NCBI GenBank assembly: GCA_023334545.1
Contig: JAADVB010000209.1
Location: 1 to 33,554, forward strand
Origin: Salisapilia sapeloensis
Lineage: Eukaryota; Oomycota; Peronosporomycetes; Peronosporales; Salisapiliaceae
Reading direction: 5' to 3'
Length of the DNA: 33,554 bases
Part shown: one piece after another, positions 9,664 to 19,413 of the stretch
Layout of the letters: each line of letters starts with the position of its first letter
How positions within the stretch are numbered: the stretch's first letter is position 1
Made by a program: the position numbers and the translations under genes
The notes under the pieces: model-generated
Seen by the model: the letters and a program-made list of their open reading frames with translations, nothing else
What the model was told of the DNA's origin: nothing
Databases searched by the model: none

Positions 9664-9981
9664 CTAGTCCGCTTTCTGTCGACGTTCCCTCGCTTCTTGC
9701 ATCTTCTGTCGAACGTACGCATCCGATTTTTTCGCATGCTTCATATTCTCCGCACGCTTATGCTCCTTCTCTTTCTTAAAGCAGTGGTCGAGCGCTACTT
9801 TCTGATCCGAGCATGCCCCGAGGAATTTGCTGTATGGATGCTGCTCATGGCACTGAACAAGTGCCTGTATCACCTACAGACCATTGCAACCATCAGGCTC
9901 TATTAGCATGATACCTAGAAGCTATAAATGTAGACGTACATCCTGACACTCTGGATGCGGACGCTCAAGTGGTGGATGCAT
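9664..9981 (-). CDS. CMC2: Twin CX9C protein CMC2, cytochrome c oxidase biogenesis
   Basis: Exons 9981-9940 and 9873-9664; the 66-nt intron starts GTACGT and ends CTGTAG. The first exon is only 42 nt and supplies MHPPLERPHPECQD, the recognisable Cmc2 N-terminus. The 83-aa product has C12-x9-C22 and C35-x9-C45, the twin CX9C fold oxidised by the Mia40 relay in the mitochondrial intermembrane space. In yeast and animals Cmc2 affects cytochrome c oxidase assembly. The C-terminus is a Lys/Arg/Glu-rich helix. Starting at the in-frame GTG of exon 2 would lose the first Cys and is rejected. It is divergent from TIM13, another Mia40 substrate, with 103 bp between starts. Confidence 0.9.
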
Positions 9982-10084
9982 CTCTTCTCTGGTTGTGCTT
10001 GAGATGGTCAAAATCTCAGAAGGCAAAGACTTTTGTGGACTCAGCGTCTGGCTGACCACTTTTCACCGCCAGCTACAGAGCAAG

Positions 10085-10460
10085 ATGGATCAGAGCGCCG
10101 CGAATCTCACGTCCGAGCAAAAGCAGGAGCTGCTTAACCGAGTAGGAATACGTTATACATGCAGTCGTGGGTGTACCTGACGCACATATGACAGGTTCGA
10201 TCGGAAGTCCAGCAGCAAGCGATGCAGGAACTCACGACGAGTCTGCAGGAAAAATGCTTTGACAAGTGTATCACGCGTGCCAACGGCAAGCTCGACAGCA
10301 AGCAGCAGAACTGCCTCGCTCTCTGCATCAACCGATACATTGACACGATGAAGGTCGTGTCGGACGCCATGTCCGAGCGTGGACAGGTACACTCGATTCT
10401 TCCTATCATGTCCATCCACGCATTAATTCGGATATCTACTCTATGCTTCCATAGGCTTAA
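10085..10460 (+). CDS. TIM13: Small TIM chaperone TIM13
   Basis: Exons 10085-10141, 10195-10386 and 10455-10460. The introns are 53 nt (GTAGGA...ACAG) and 68 nt (GTACAC...CATAG), and the product is 84 aa. The last exon would add only Ala and the stop. If intron 2 were retained the frame would run on to 10584, adding sequence unlike the family. The core shows twin CX3C: C40-x3-C44 and C59-x3-C63, separated by 14 residues, with CFDKC and the KLDSKQQNCLALC block typical of Tim13. Tim8-Tim13 hexamers in the intermembrane space escort hydrophobic precursors to the TIM22 and SAM machineries. Confidence 0.9.
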
Positions 10461-10631
10461 ACAAGGCAATATACTGGAATATCCCACTTCTACTTGGCTT
10501 ATTGTGCCTCCTAGCATAGTCTACCCAACAACAATAAAGAACGAATTGGAGATCCTCCATCAAATCGCTTTCCCATTTACTTGATGCCCTTGCATACTAT
10601 ATTGTCCTTCGAGCACAAAAGCAAAAGGTTC

Positions 10632-10877
10632 CTAGTTGGCGTGCTGGGCGTCCGCTTCCTTAGCGAGCTGCGTGAGCGCCATGTCGCTCTCGCCCTTGCC
10701 ACGGATGTAACCAGCGAGGGCAAAAGTGTCCGACTCGCCCGTGAAGAGGCCGTTCGAGTCCACGCGCGCGATGTTGATCTGGACGGAGGCGTGGTCCTTG
10801 GACGCAATGATGCGGTTCGTCCACGAACACTTACGCGGGATGTACATGTCGACGGCTTGTCCTTCCTCGTTCTGCAT
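10632..10877 (-). CDS. RPS21: 40S ribosomal protein eS21
   Basis: A single exon of 81 aa, the normal length. The start [20 protein letters not shown] matches the universal eS21 N-terminus (MQN..G..VD.Y.PRKCS), followed by [12 protein letters not shown] and GESD near the C-terminus. eS21 is a eukaryote-specific protein of the small ribosomal subunit. It is convergent with TIM13 (171 bp between stops) and divergent from prefoldin 2, with 144 bp between starts. A 5'-UTR intron is possible but not seen. Confidence 0.96.
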   Translation of the reverse strand: MQNEEGQAVDMYIPRKCSWTNRIIASKDHASVQINIARVDSNGLFTGESDTFALAGYIRGKGESDMALTQLAKEADAQHAN

Positions 10878-11021
10878 CTTGTCGGTCTAGTAGTAGCAAT
10901 AAGGAGCGATTTGTCCAAATGAACTTGGTCAAGTCGAGGCGCGGCCAACCAATAGCCTATACTTTGCTTCAGTATATTATGTCATACCAGACACCTCGAG
11001 CCCACCGCCAAACGCAAAAGC

Positions 11022-11413
11022 ATGAGCGAGCAGATCACGGAGCAGCAAGTCGTCGCGACCTACCGATCGATGCGGCAGGAGGTTAGACAGCTAGCTGAAA
11101 AGGTTGGAGAGCTAGAAGTCGAGGCGAGCGAGCATGATAGGGTCATGGGTACGCTAAAGAACCTGCCTGGTGGGCGCAAAGCCTACCGCATGGTCGGCGG
11201 CGTGCTCGTGGAGAGGACGGTCAGCGAGGTGCTTCCTGCCGTCACATCCAACCGAGAAGGTCTCACGCAGGTCATTGAACAGCTCAATGGCCAGTTGAAG
11301 CAGAAAGAAGCTGCTGCAGACGAGTGGCAGGTAACTATCTCTATCCTCGATCTTATCTTCCATTGCTCATATCCTCCTTATAGCGCAAGTATAACATCCA
11401 GACGCAGCAATAA
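11022..11413 (+). CDS. PFDN2: Prefoldin subunit 2
   Basis: Exons 11022-11330 and 11384-11413; the 53-nt intron starts GTAACT and ends TTATAG. The 112-aa product is a beta-type prefoldin: N-terminal helix, the turn segment LPGGRKAYRMVGGVLVERTV, then a C-terminal helix ending KYNIQTQQ, which comes entirely from the ten-codon second exon and matches the family end (KYNI). Prefoldin is a hexamer that hands unfolded actin and tubulin to the CCT chaperonin. Its stop lies 31 bp from the stop of the convergent coiled-coil gene. Confidence 0.93.
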
Positions 11414-11444
11414 GACAAGTATCCTTTTACTTTCCACTCTTAAG

Positions 11445-12298
11445 TTACTTGGTCTGCATCTCCAATAGCTGCTTTTGAAGAGCCACATTGATCTGCTTCG
11501 CCTGGTCGTATTTGGCCGTCACGGCACGAAGCTTCTCCTGGAACACCACTTCCTGCCTTTCCACCACAGCCTTGAGCGACTGGATCGTTTGTTCCCTTTG
11601 CTTGACAGTCTTCTCCAGGTCTTTCGTCTGCGCCTGTGCCTCTTCAAGTCGCTTGCCCTTGCCTTCCGTCCCGCTCGCGTGCTCCTGCAGTTTTTCATTC
11701 TCCAGCACAAGCTCTGCTAGACGTTGCTGTAAGGCACCAATCAAGTCTTCATTCTGACTCGCCTGATGGGAAGCCGTCGCCTGCACCTGTCTCTCCTTAC
11801 TCTTCTCCAGCATCTCCACTCTCTACGCTGTCTATTAAGCCGGATGCTACGCCTGACGCCCGTGCCATTCATACCTTTAGCAGTCGAGTTCTCTCAGCCT
11901 CCAACTCGTTCTCACGCTCTTTGCTCTTCTCACTTTCAGTCAAAGCGCCTTCGAGCTCCACGATACGAGCAGCCTGTAGATCGGCCTCGTGCTGCAGACG
12001 CGTTAGTCGCTCTTCACTCTTACTCAACGCTTCCTGTAACTCAATGTTGTGCTCACTCAGAAGTTTTCTATCGTGGCCATACTTGGAGACGCGTAGCTGA
12101 CCAACATATAAGACCACTAGACTGTACCACGAGGAAAAGAGACGATACCTGCAGCTCGTGCTCATACTTGTGCTGCTCTAGCTTGAACGAGTGAATCTGC
12201 GCTCGCTGGGCTTCCATGCGCTTCGAAAGCTGCGCCGACATGTCCTTCTCGGCCTGCATCTCCCTTCGAGCCCACCATTCTTTCGCGTCTTCCTCCAT
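11445..12298 (-). CDS. Coiled-coil protein of unknown function, three exons
   Basis: Exons 12298-12149, 12096-11875 and 11822-11445. The introns are 52 nt each (GTATCG...GTCAG and GTATGA...CGTAG) and both junctions keep frame. The product is 249 aa from the first in-frame ATG; the frame is open 15-19 codons further upstream but has no ATG there. Apart from an N-terminal KEWWARREMQ segment, it is almost all heptad-like Glu/Lys/Gln/Leu sequence, predicting one continuous coiled coil. I recognise no family. A structural, centrosomal or flagellar role is possible but nothing in the sequence decides it. It is convergent with PFDN2 and divergent from SAS10 (198 bp between starts). Confidence 0.75.
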
Positions 12299-12496
12299 GC
12301 CGCCGTTCTCAGATATCGACCCGACTAGCTCCTGATTCAAATCAATATTTGCTCATCTGTCCTCAACTTTTTATGTTGCCCGTTTGTAAATTCATACAAA
12401 GTAATGTTTATATTGAACAATTTCGAAATCGTATGCTCAATATGTAAAAAACTATACAAACACATCCATTGGACACAAACCAAAAAGTCGATACCA

Positions 12497-13973
12497 ATGG
12501 GCAGACGCAGTCGACACACCTCACGGACGGGAGATGGAGGCGCCGAGGTACGCCAAAGGAAGAAGCAGTTGAATGCTGCCAACAAGGACTATGAAGAAAA
12601 GGAGCTAGAGTTCTTTGACGACCCGTCGGAAGATGAGAATATGCAGGACAGTGGCTCGGACAGTGCGTCGGAAGATGACTTGGAGGAGACCGGCATCCCA
12701 CTGAACGACGAACCGGATTCAGATGGAGATGACGTTGAAGAGGAATTGCAGCAAGTGGAACGGATGAAGAACAAGTGGGGTTCTTCCAAACGCAATTACT
12801 ATTCTGCTGATACGGCCGAGTACGAGTTAGACGAGGACGAAGACGCTGCTCAGGACGAAGAAGAAGCTGCCGTAGAGCTCCAGAAGCAGCAGGCTGAACG
12901 TATGGGCGAAGAGGACTTTGAACTAGACGACAGTGACGAATCGGAGGAAGAAGAGGAAGAGGAAGAAGAGGAGCAGCCGAATGCCCATGATGAAGAGGAC
13001 TGGGTCGGACAGCAGCTAGCTGATCTAGACGTAGACGGCAGTGCTCCCTCCACATCTGTAGAAGAGCTTCCGAAAGACTACTCAAAGCTATCCAAGCAAG
13101 AGAAGCTGCAGCTCGTCAACCAGTACGTCCATTCCTTCCTCCTACACACACCAACACCACTAACTCTTCCATAGATCTGCTCCGGAACTCTTAGGTCTCC
13201 AGAACGAACTCGAAAAGTCCATCAAGACCCTCCAAAACGATGTCAGTCCGAACGTCAAGCAACTAGAGCTCAAGGACGGTAGCTCCAGGCGTTTCCACAC
13301 CGTCCTGGACTACTACCAGACGAAGCAAAAGCTCCTTCTGAACTACGTTAGCAACATCTCCTTCTACCTCTTGCTACGAGCGGAAGGGAAGAGCGTATCG
13401 GACCATCAGGTGATGCACCACCTCCTCCAGAGCCGCAACGTTCTGGCTAAATTAGACGACGTCGCGAGTATCATTGAACCGCAGCTAGAGCACGTCCTCT
13501 CGGAGGAAGACGATGGCCTGGACCAGTTCATCCGACCTGCCAAAAAGACCTCCGAGCAAGCACCCGCCAAGACGTCTGCCAAGCCGACCAAGGGAGGCAT
13601 CTCGGACAAGGAACAGGAGGAAGCTGCTGCCTTCTACCAAGCTGCCAAGAAGCAGAAGGAGGCATACAAGCAGGCCAAGGAAGAGTACTATACGCGGGAG
13701 GCAGACATTGCCAGCTCGTCCGACAGCGAGGAGGAAGGCGAGGGCAAGAAGAGAGGCGCGTCGCAGCAGATCATCAAGAACAGAGGGCTGGTGGCCCACA
13801 AGAGCAAGAAGAATCGGAACCCGAGGACGAAGAAGCGGGAGCAATGGCGACGGGCGCAGATCCGACGCAAAGGACAAGTGCGCGACGTCCGTACGGGCGA
13901 GGCGGCGTCGTACGGAGGCGAAACGACAGGTATCAAAGCCAACTTGTCTCGGAGTCGCAAGATTGGCAGCTAG
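12497..13973 (+). CDS. SAS10: SAS10/UTP3, SSU processome component
   Basis: Exons 12497-13122 and 13175-13973; the 52-nt intron starts GTACGT and ends CCATAG. The product is 474 aa. The N-terminus (MGRRSRH) is followed by about 170 very acidic residues, including a run of ten Glu. The middle holds the Sas10/Utp3 domain (LDYYQTKQKLLLNYVSNISFYLLL). The C-terminus has the family signature with KNRGLVAHKSKKNRNPRTKKRE, ending in basic residues. Utp3/Sas10 is a nucleolar component of the U3-containing processome needed for 18S rRNA production. The upstream frame is open to 12404, but that extension lacks family features, so the ATG at 12497 is chosen. Confidence 0.93.
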
Positions 13974-14039
13974 ATTTTTCTTTTATGTTTTCCATCTCTC
14001 GGGTAATAGCAAAGTGCATACGCCATCCAGTTGGATATC

Positions 14040-14547
14040 TTATTGCTGCATCGGCGGCTCCCACAGCTTGTGTTCTAGTTATGATATGAGAAGAGCTCTC
14101 GATCGTTGCAAGATAGAAAAGTACCGATATAGACGGGAATGACATTGAGCTCATCCTTGGCCTGCTCCACGAGTTCCTCTAGCTGACCACACGCGATCTC
14201 GCGTTCAATCTCCTCTTCCTGCGATATGATAAGCAAAAAAGTCGTACAAAAAGATGATGTGATAAGAAACGTACGTCTTCGGTGCTGTTGACAACCTTGA
14301 GACGGTAGTTGGTGATGCTCTCAACAGCCTTTCGGTACTCGGCAGCCTCCTCTGGCAATTTCTACATCGTCCTGTCAATCCACAAATCGTTCCGACGGTA
14401 CGACATCTCTCGACGTACCTTGGCTTCCTGCAGCGTCTTTTGATAGAGCCCAATGAGGTCGCTCCGGGCGTGTGGGTTCACCGGGAGTCCGACGAGACCC
14501 GTGGTGGTCTTCTTGACCGCTAGACGCAGCACTCTGGAGGCCCACAT
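14040..14547 (-). CDS. NDUFA5: Complex I subunit NDUFA5 (B13)
   Basis: Four exons: 14547-14419, 14361-14275, 14218-14125 and 14074-14040. The introns are 57, 56 and 50 nt; donors are GTACGT, GTACGT and GTACTT. The 114-aa product shows the ETC_C1_NDUFA5 pattern: TTGLVGLPVN near residue 15, LIGLYQKTLQEAK, EEAAEYRKAVESITNYRL, EIEREIACGQLEELVEQAKDEL, and a short last exon ending HKLWEPP, which corresponds to the conserved C-terminal W..WEP block. NDUFA5 is an accessory subunit on the matrix arm of respiratory complex I. Without intron 3 the frame would end in an unrelated tail. It shares a 140-bp divergent promoter region with LSM1 and is convergent with SAS10. Confidence 0.92.
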
Positions 14548-14687
14548 GCTCTCTTTATTGGCTTTCGAGGTTTGCGGTCGACACGCTGTCGGCTATTCTG
14601 CATCTATAGGAGATGTAAAATAGACTATACTAAATCTACATTCACGCACGAACACAACACGAGACCAAAGGACCAAGTCTGTCTGTC

Positions 14688-15387
14688 ATGAACGGCTTCT
14701 TTCCAGGCAGCGAGAGTTTACTCGACCAGCTAGACAGTATGTTATATGCATTGCAATATACTTGGAGAGTATATGACGAGGCGATACATCTATGATATTG
14801 ACATTGGCGCTGCATGGCAACAGAAAAGATCTTGCTCGTGCTGCGTGATGGCAGACATCTCGTCGGCTACCTCCGTAGCTTTGACCAATACTGTACGTCT
14901 GATCCTATGATACTACTCCGTTGACAATTTATTTATTACCTGTATAATGTCCAGTACTTACTAATTTCAATTGCCTGCAGCCAATATCATCCTAGAAGAC
15001 ACCTTTGAGCGCCATGTAGCTGGCGATCTCTTCTGTGACATTGAGCTCGGACTCAACATCATTCGGTAAGCTCTATTCCATCTTGCTCTATACAATCATG
15101 GCAAGTACGTCAAGTACCTGCCTCCACTCCCAACATATCATTGACTCGGCATCTAACTTCGTCTCTTGCTGCAGTGGCGAGAACGTCGTCCTCCTCGGTG
15201 AACTCGTACGCGCCATCTTCCTACCTCTCTACTCTCCATAATTCACAATATGCCACAGGACGAATACAAGGAGCAGGAGCAGCCGCACATGAAGCGCGTC
15301 GACATTGACGAGGTACTCGAAGCCGAGCGACTGGCGACGGAGAACAACACCAACGTGCGTCAGCAGTGGAACTTTGGCGCGTCGTAG
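14688..15387 (+). CDS. LSM1: LSM1, cytoplasmic mRNA decapping ring subunit
   Basis: Five exons: 14688-14736, 14824-14892, 14981-15065, 15175-15205 and 15259-15387. The introns are 87, 88, 109 and 53 nt. The 120-aa product has the Sm fold: Sm1 with KKILLVLRDGRHLVGYLRSFDQY and NIILEDTFERHV, and Sm2 with IIRGENVVLLGE. The start MNGFFPGSESLLDQLD and the C-terminal VDIDEVLEAERLA segment point to Lsm1 rather than Lsm8. The Lsm1-7 ring with Pat1 binds 3' ends of deadenylated mRNA and promotes decapping in P-bodies. Exon 4 is only 31 nt. Confidence 0.92.
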
Positions 15388-15489
15388 AGATAATCCCAAT
15401 ACGATCGTACTGTCGTCGATATGTTTTACAAGACAAATACTGCTCTCGTTCGTCTCCAAACCCACAAGTATCTCTACCAGCCTTTGGCC

Positions 15490-17152
15490 ATGGTCAAGCG
15501 ACGCAACGAAGACGCACAGGCACGACGGGAAGAAGTTGAGGCGAGAGACGCCAGAGAAGACGACGTCTCCGCTGACTCGTTCAGCAAAGGCTTTGAACGG
15601 GCGTCAGACGACGTCATGAAGCACCGACGAATCGTCAAGGCGAAGGAGGGCAAGCGACCTGCTGCATCCTCCACTGCAAATCCGTTCAGTGGCTTTAGTG
15701 GCCTCACTCAGTCCTCTAGCACTTCAGCCGAAGGTTCAAAGAACCCATTCACCGGTTTTACTGGCCTCACATCCAGCAAGCCGACGAATGGTACGGAGAC
15801 TTCGACACCGGCACCAACGACTGCATCGACTGCATCGACTGCATCTAGTGGAAACTCGTACGAAAAGGCAATGGAGGTGCTGAACAAGGACTTTTTAGGC
15901 TTTGCCACGCGCCAGATGAAGGAGCATCCGAGCGGATCATGGATCGAAGCCGCTCAGGTACGTCATCTATTGTCCTCCTTCTATCCATTTAATGCTCATT
16001 CATCTATGCGACGCATGTAGGAGTACCTCAAATATGCGGATGAGATCAGCAAGAAGCATGCGTCGTCCAAACCAGTGTCGACACAGAGCGCTTCATCTTT
16101 CTCCTATTCATCTGCTTCTCGAACCAAGTCCAAGCCGGCAGAACCTGCCCAATCCAAATCCACTTCGTCCTCCATCTTCGGATCTGAAAGTAAGACGCAA
16201 GAGACCAAGTCTTCCGTCCCCGCTTTCTCCTTTGGTGGAGCCTCAGCGACTACAAATTTGGCTGAAAAGAAAACTGAAGAGCCCAAATCATCCACTCCGG
16301 CCTTCTCTTTCGGTGGAGCAGCTGCCACAAGTGTCCCTGAAAAGAAGAGTGAAGAGCCCAAGTCTTCCGTTCCAGCTTTCTCCTTTGGTGGAGCTTCTAC
16401 GACTACTAGCACATCTGAAAAGAGCTCTGGTTTCTCCTTTGGCAACAATACCAGTACGACACAAAGCGCTGGCTTCTCCTTCGGAAACAAGGACACGAGT
16501 ACTACGGCATCCAGTGGTTTCTCCTTTAACAACTCCAACGCCTCTGGAGGCTTATCCTTTGGTAAACCTGCTGCCACAAGTGCATCTACTAGTGCGACGG
16601 AAGAAAAGAAGGAGGAAGAGGACGAAGAAACTGTCGGTCAAGAACCTCCTACTGTCATTCTAAAGGTGCCTATTGTCTACTCTCCATGCATGTGAACGAG
16701 GTTACTGACAGTCGATTGATCAAACAGAGCGAAGAGTCTTCGGATGACGAGACAAAGTTCCAAGTAGAGAAAGCCAAGCTCCACGAGTTCAAAAAGGATG
16801 AGAAACGGTGGGCTGACAAGGGCGTCCATCCGCTGCAAGTGCTAAAGAACAAGACCACTGGCAAGTATAGGTACCTATCCTTATATTTCAAGTCTCATCC
16901 TCTAGGAAATAACTTGAGTACTATGACAGGGTGCTCATGCGTAACCAGATCGGCAAGGTCGTTCTGAATGCAGCAGTCTACAGCGGCATGACCGTGACGC
17001 CACAAGAAGCCAAGGGAAAGACCAATGGAGCCATGGTGTCGCTCCCAGTAGGAGAAGACGGCAGCACGCTGACGCAGTTCCTCATCAAAGTGAATCCGAC
17101 TTCGGCGTCGGACTTTATCCAGGCGCTTAAGGACGCAGCGTCAGCATCCTAA
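15490..17152 (+). CDS. NUP50: NUP50-like FG nucleoporin with C-terminal Ran-binding domain
   Basis: Exons 15490-15957, 16021-16665, 16728-16870 and 16930-17152; the introns are 63, 62 and 59 nt. The product is 492 aa. The N-terminus MVKRRNEDAQ and the ASDDVMKHRRIVKAKEGKR segment resemble the NUP50 importin-alpha-binding end, followed by FSGFSGL and FTGFTGL. The middle is Ser/Thr-rich with repeated FSFGG or FSFGN motifs spaced by KSEEPKSSVP-like linkers. Residues about 385-490 form a Ran-binding domain with KYRVLMRNQIGKVVLN, whose frame is restored only by the last intron (acceptor ATGACAG at 16929). NUP50 sits at the nuclear basket and helps recycle importin alpha. Translation could begin at 15421, but the internal start fits the family better. 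Confidence 0.9.
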
Positions 17153-17355
17153 GACACGTTCCTACCGTATAACAGGCAACTTCTTTGACTCTTTCCAGAT
17201 TTCTTCTAGCTTCCCATACAAGTACAAATTATAAGACAAGGTAGATGAGTACTAGTCTCCACACAACCACGCATTCTCTCCCATACCAATCTGTATTTCC
17301 TTTACAGCGTACTGGTAACAATATGTACGTCAAAACTCTTGCTCACCACGCCCAT

Positions 17356-19413
17356 CTACTCTTCCGTGCACTCGACTGCGTCCAGCGAGCTGTCCTTGGG
17401 GATGAAAAGACAGTACTCTGGGTTCCGGCTTCCCTGGACAGTCTCCTTCAACTCCGACTCGAACTGCCAGTCATCGGCGAACGTGATGAACCGGATCTTG
17501 AGCCAGTCCTTGCTGAAACCGAGCTCAAAGTATCCGTACGGCGTACCCTTCGCTCGCCACAGCTCCGTCACGTCCTTGGCATAGTCCGGCACGACGCCAG
17601 GGAGCTGACTCTGGAGACCACCACCGGCACCGTTCAGGACAAAGTACGTCTTAAAGTCGTCGTCTTCGCGCTGGAGCACATCCATCTTCTCCGCATGCGT
17701 GTGTCCGCCCAAGAACATGTGGACGCCATTGTCATGCAGCGCCTTGTTCCACTCGTTGATCATCGGCTCGTTGAAGTGGTACTGGGGCAAGTAGTGCGAG
17801 TTCACGAGCTTCCAGTCAGCCGTCGACGCCGCTGCGTCCGCCGCCATCGAGCTCAAGGACTCGTCATACCAGTTCTGGAACTTTTCCATGCATTGGTCGT
17901 ACGCATCGGCGTCACCACCAAAGCACATGGCGTCTCCGCGCTGGACGGTGTTACAGTTCACCCGCTCTCCATCCGGCTCCGTCGTGTACGCGTAGCACTG
18001 GCAACAGATTTGGTGGCTGCCGTGAACCGTTGCGGCGTTCGTGTCCACATTGTAGATGTCCACCGTCACGCCAGACTCTTCGTCCTCGAGCGTCACCTTG
18101 TAGTAGTGGTCGGGCATGTGCCAGCGGTCATTGTTCGGACTGACGTACGACGACTGCGCTTCGAAGCGTTCGTCGATCATCTCAAGCGCTTCCTCGACGG
18201 ACTCACACTTTCGCCAGTGGTCATCGCTACCACAGAGGAACTCGGATCCACCGTAGTCGTGGTTGCCCAAGACGTTGTACCACGGAATGTCAAGCAGCGA
18301 CTCTTGGCTGTACTTGCTTTCGAACGTGTCTTCGAAACGGGCTTGTTGGTCCTTCATCGAGATACCGTTCCAGTAAAAGTTGTCACCGTGGCCGATGATA
18401 CATTTCGGGTGCAGCTCTTCAGCAGACAGAGACATCAAGTACGCGACTTGGTCCTGCGCCTGCTGATCCTTGTAGTGGTCCACGCCCTTGCGGTCGTAGT
18501 CAGCACAGCAGGACTGGTAGCGAGCACCCCAATCACCAATGGCAAGCGCAGTCAGGTTAAAGTCGACCGCGAACGGATCAGACGCGGCATCACTTGGCTT
18601 GGAAGGCGCCGATGCATCGGATACAGAGCTTGCTGCCGAGCTCGCATTGTCAGCGGAAGCTTCAGAAGCGTCGGCGCTGGCAGAAACATCGACATCCACT
18701 CCTGCGCCGGACGCTTCCTCCGACTCAGTTTCATCCGCCGGCGCCTCTGGCGTGTCCTCAGCATCCTCATTGTCTTCAGCAGACTCTTCCGTCTTGCCAG
18801 AGGTCGATCCGGCCGTCGGAAGGTCTGCGTCCAGAGAACCGACTTCAAAGTCCGTGGAAGCACTGTCGATATCGAAGGAATGACTAGATAGCTTCGAAGG
18901 TGCGTCGACGACTTCTGGCGTCGGGTCGGACGATTCATTCGCATAGTCCGAGGAGCCATCGGACGCAGGAGATTCCGCAGACGACGTAGTGGTTTCTTCC
19001 TTTTCATCGCTGGGCTTGACTCCGCCATTTACACCAGTCGAGGTTTCGTCCTGACTATAGTCACCCGCTTGATCTGCGTTTTCACCAGTCGAAGTTTCCA
19101 CCGGCTTGTCCTCTGAAGTTACATCTTTCTTTCCAGTGGTCGACTCAGCTGGCTCGGTCTGACCGTAGTCATCTGTCTGGTCTACCTTCTCGTCGCTCGA
19201 AGGGCTTTCAGGAGCTTCCGATCCGGCAGCGGGTTTCTTGTCATCGGCACCTTCCGGCGTCGTCTTGGCAGGCACATCCGTGTTGGTTTCCGGGGCAGCT
19301 GGGAACCCAGGGTCACAGTCCTCGACGTGCGAGACACCATTGTGGGCGGAAGCAGTGTCCGCTAGGGCGATCACCGCGATGGAAGCGACACTTAGGATGG
19401 TCGAGAGCTTCAT
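17356..19413 (-). CDS. Secreted purple-acid-phosphatase-like metallophosphoesterase
   Basis: A single exon of 685 aa. Residues 1-24 are a clear signal peptide (MKLSTILSVASIAVIALADT, ending in Ala-rich sequence). Residues about 30-285 are a Ser/Thr/Glu/Asp/Pro-rich, probably O-glycosylated region. The catalytic domain then has the metallophosphoesterase blocks in order: GDWG (Asp294), GDNFYWNG (Asp344), GNHDYGG (Asn384, His385), NSHYLPQYH (about 515) and GGHTHAEK (His571, His573). Many Cys suggest disulfides. The fold resembles tartrate-resistant acid phosphatases, which hydrolyse phosphate monoesters. The frame is open 27 codons further upstream to 19494, but a core promoter match at 19466-19481 lies inside that stretch, so the signal-peptide ATG is chosen. 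It is convergent with NUP50 (203 bp between stops). Confidence 0.9.
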   Translation of the reverse strand: MKLSTILSVASIAVIALADTASAHNGVSHVEDCDPGFPAAPETNTDVPAKTTPEGADDKKPAAGSEAPESPSSDEKVDQTDDYGQTEPAESTTGKKDVTSEDKPVETSTGENADQAGDYSQDETSTGVNGGVKPSDEKEETTTSSAESPASDGSSDYANESSDPTPEVVDAPSKLSSHSFDIDSASTDFEVGSLDADLPTAGSTSGKTEESAEDNEDAEDTPEAPADETESEEASGAGVDVDVSASADASEASADNASSAASSVSDASAPSKPSDAASDPFAVDFNLTALAIGDWGARYQSCCADYDRKGVDHYKDQQAQDQVAYLMSLSAEELHPKCIIGHGDNFYWNGISMKDQQARFEDTFESKYSQESLLDIPWYNVLGNHDYGGSEFLCGSDDHWRKCESVEEALEMIDERFEAQSSYVSPNNDRWHMPDHYYKVTLEDEESGVTVDIYNVDTNAATVHGSHQICCQCYAYTTEPDGERVNCNTVQRGDAMCFGGDADAYDQCMEKFQNWYDESLSSMAADAAASTADWKLVNSHYLPQYHFNEPMINEWNKALHDNGVHMFLGGHTHAEKMDVLQREDDDFKTYFVLNGAGGGLQSQLPGVVPDYAKDVTELWRAKGTPYGYFELGFSKDWLKIRFITFADDWQFESELKETVQGSRNPEYCLFIPKDSSLDAVECTEE

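Noticed and set aside
10387-10584. Extended TIM13 C-terminus by reading through intron 2
   Set aside because: The added 66 residues are unlike any small TIM; a normal donor and acceptor give the expected 84-aa length.
12404-12496. 31-codon N-terminal extension of SAS10
   Set aside because: The extension is hydrophobic and Cys/Lys-rich, unlike the family. MGRR at 12497 is the typical start and lies next to a CCATTGG promoter-like box.
17245-18891. Long plus-strand open frame (548 codons) opposite the phosphatase gene
   Set aside because: It mirrors the codon bias of the strong minus-strand phosphatase, which has a signal peptide and all metallophosphoesterase motifs. The antisense product has no domain, and its composition (Arg, Val, Leu) is that of a reverse-complement shadow.
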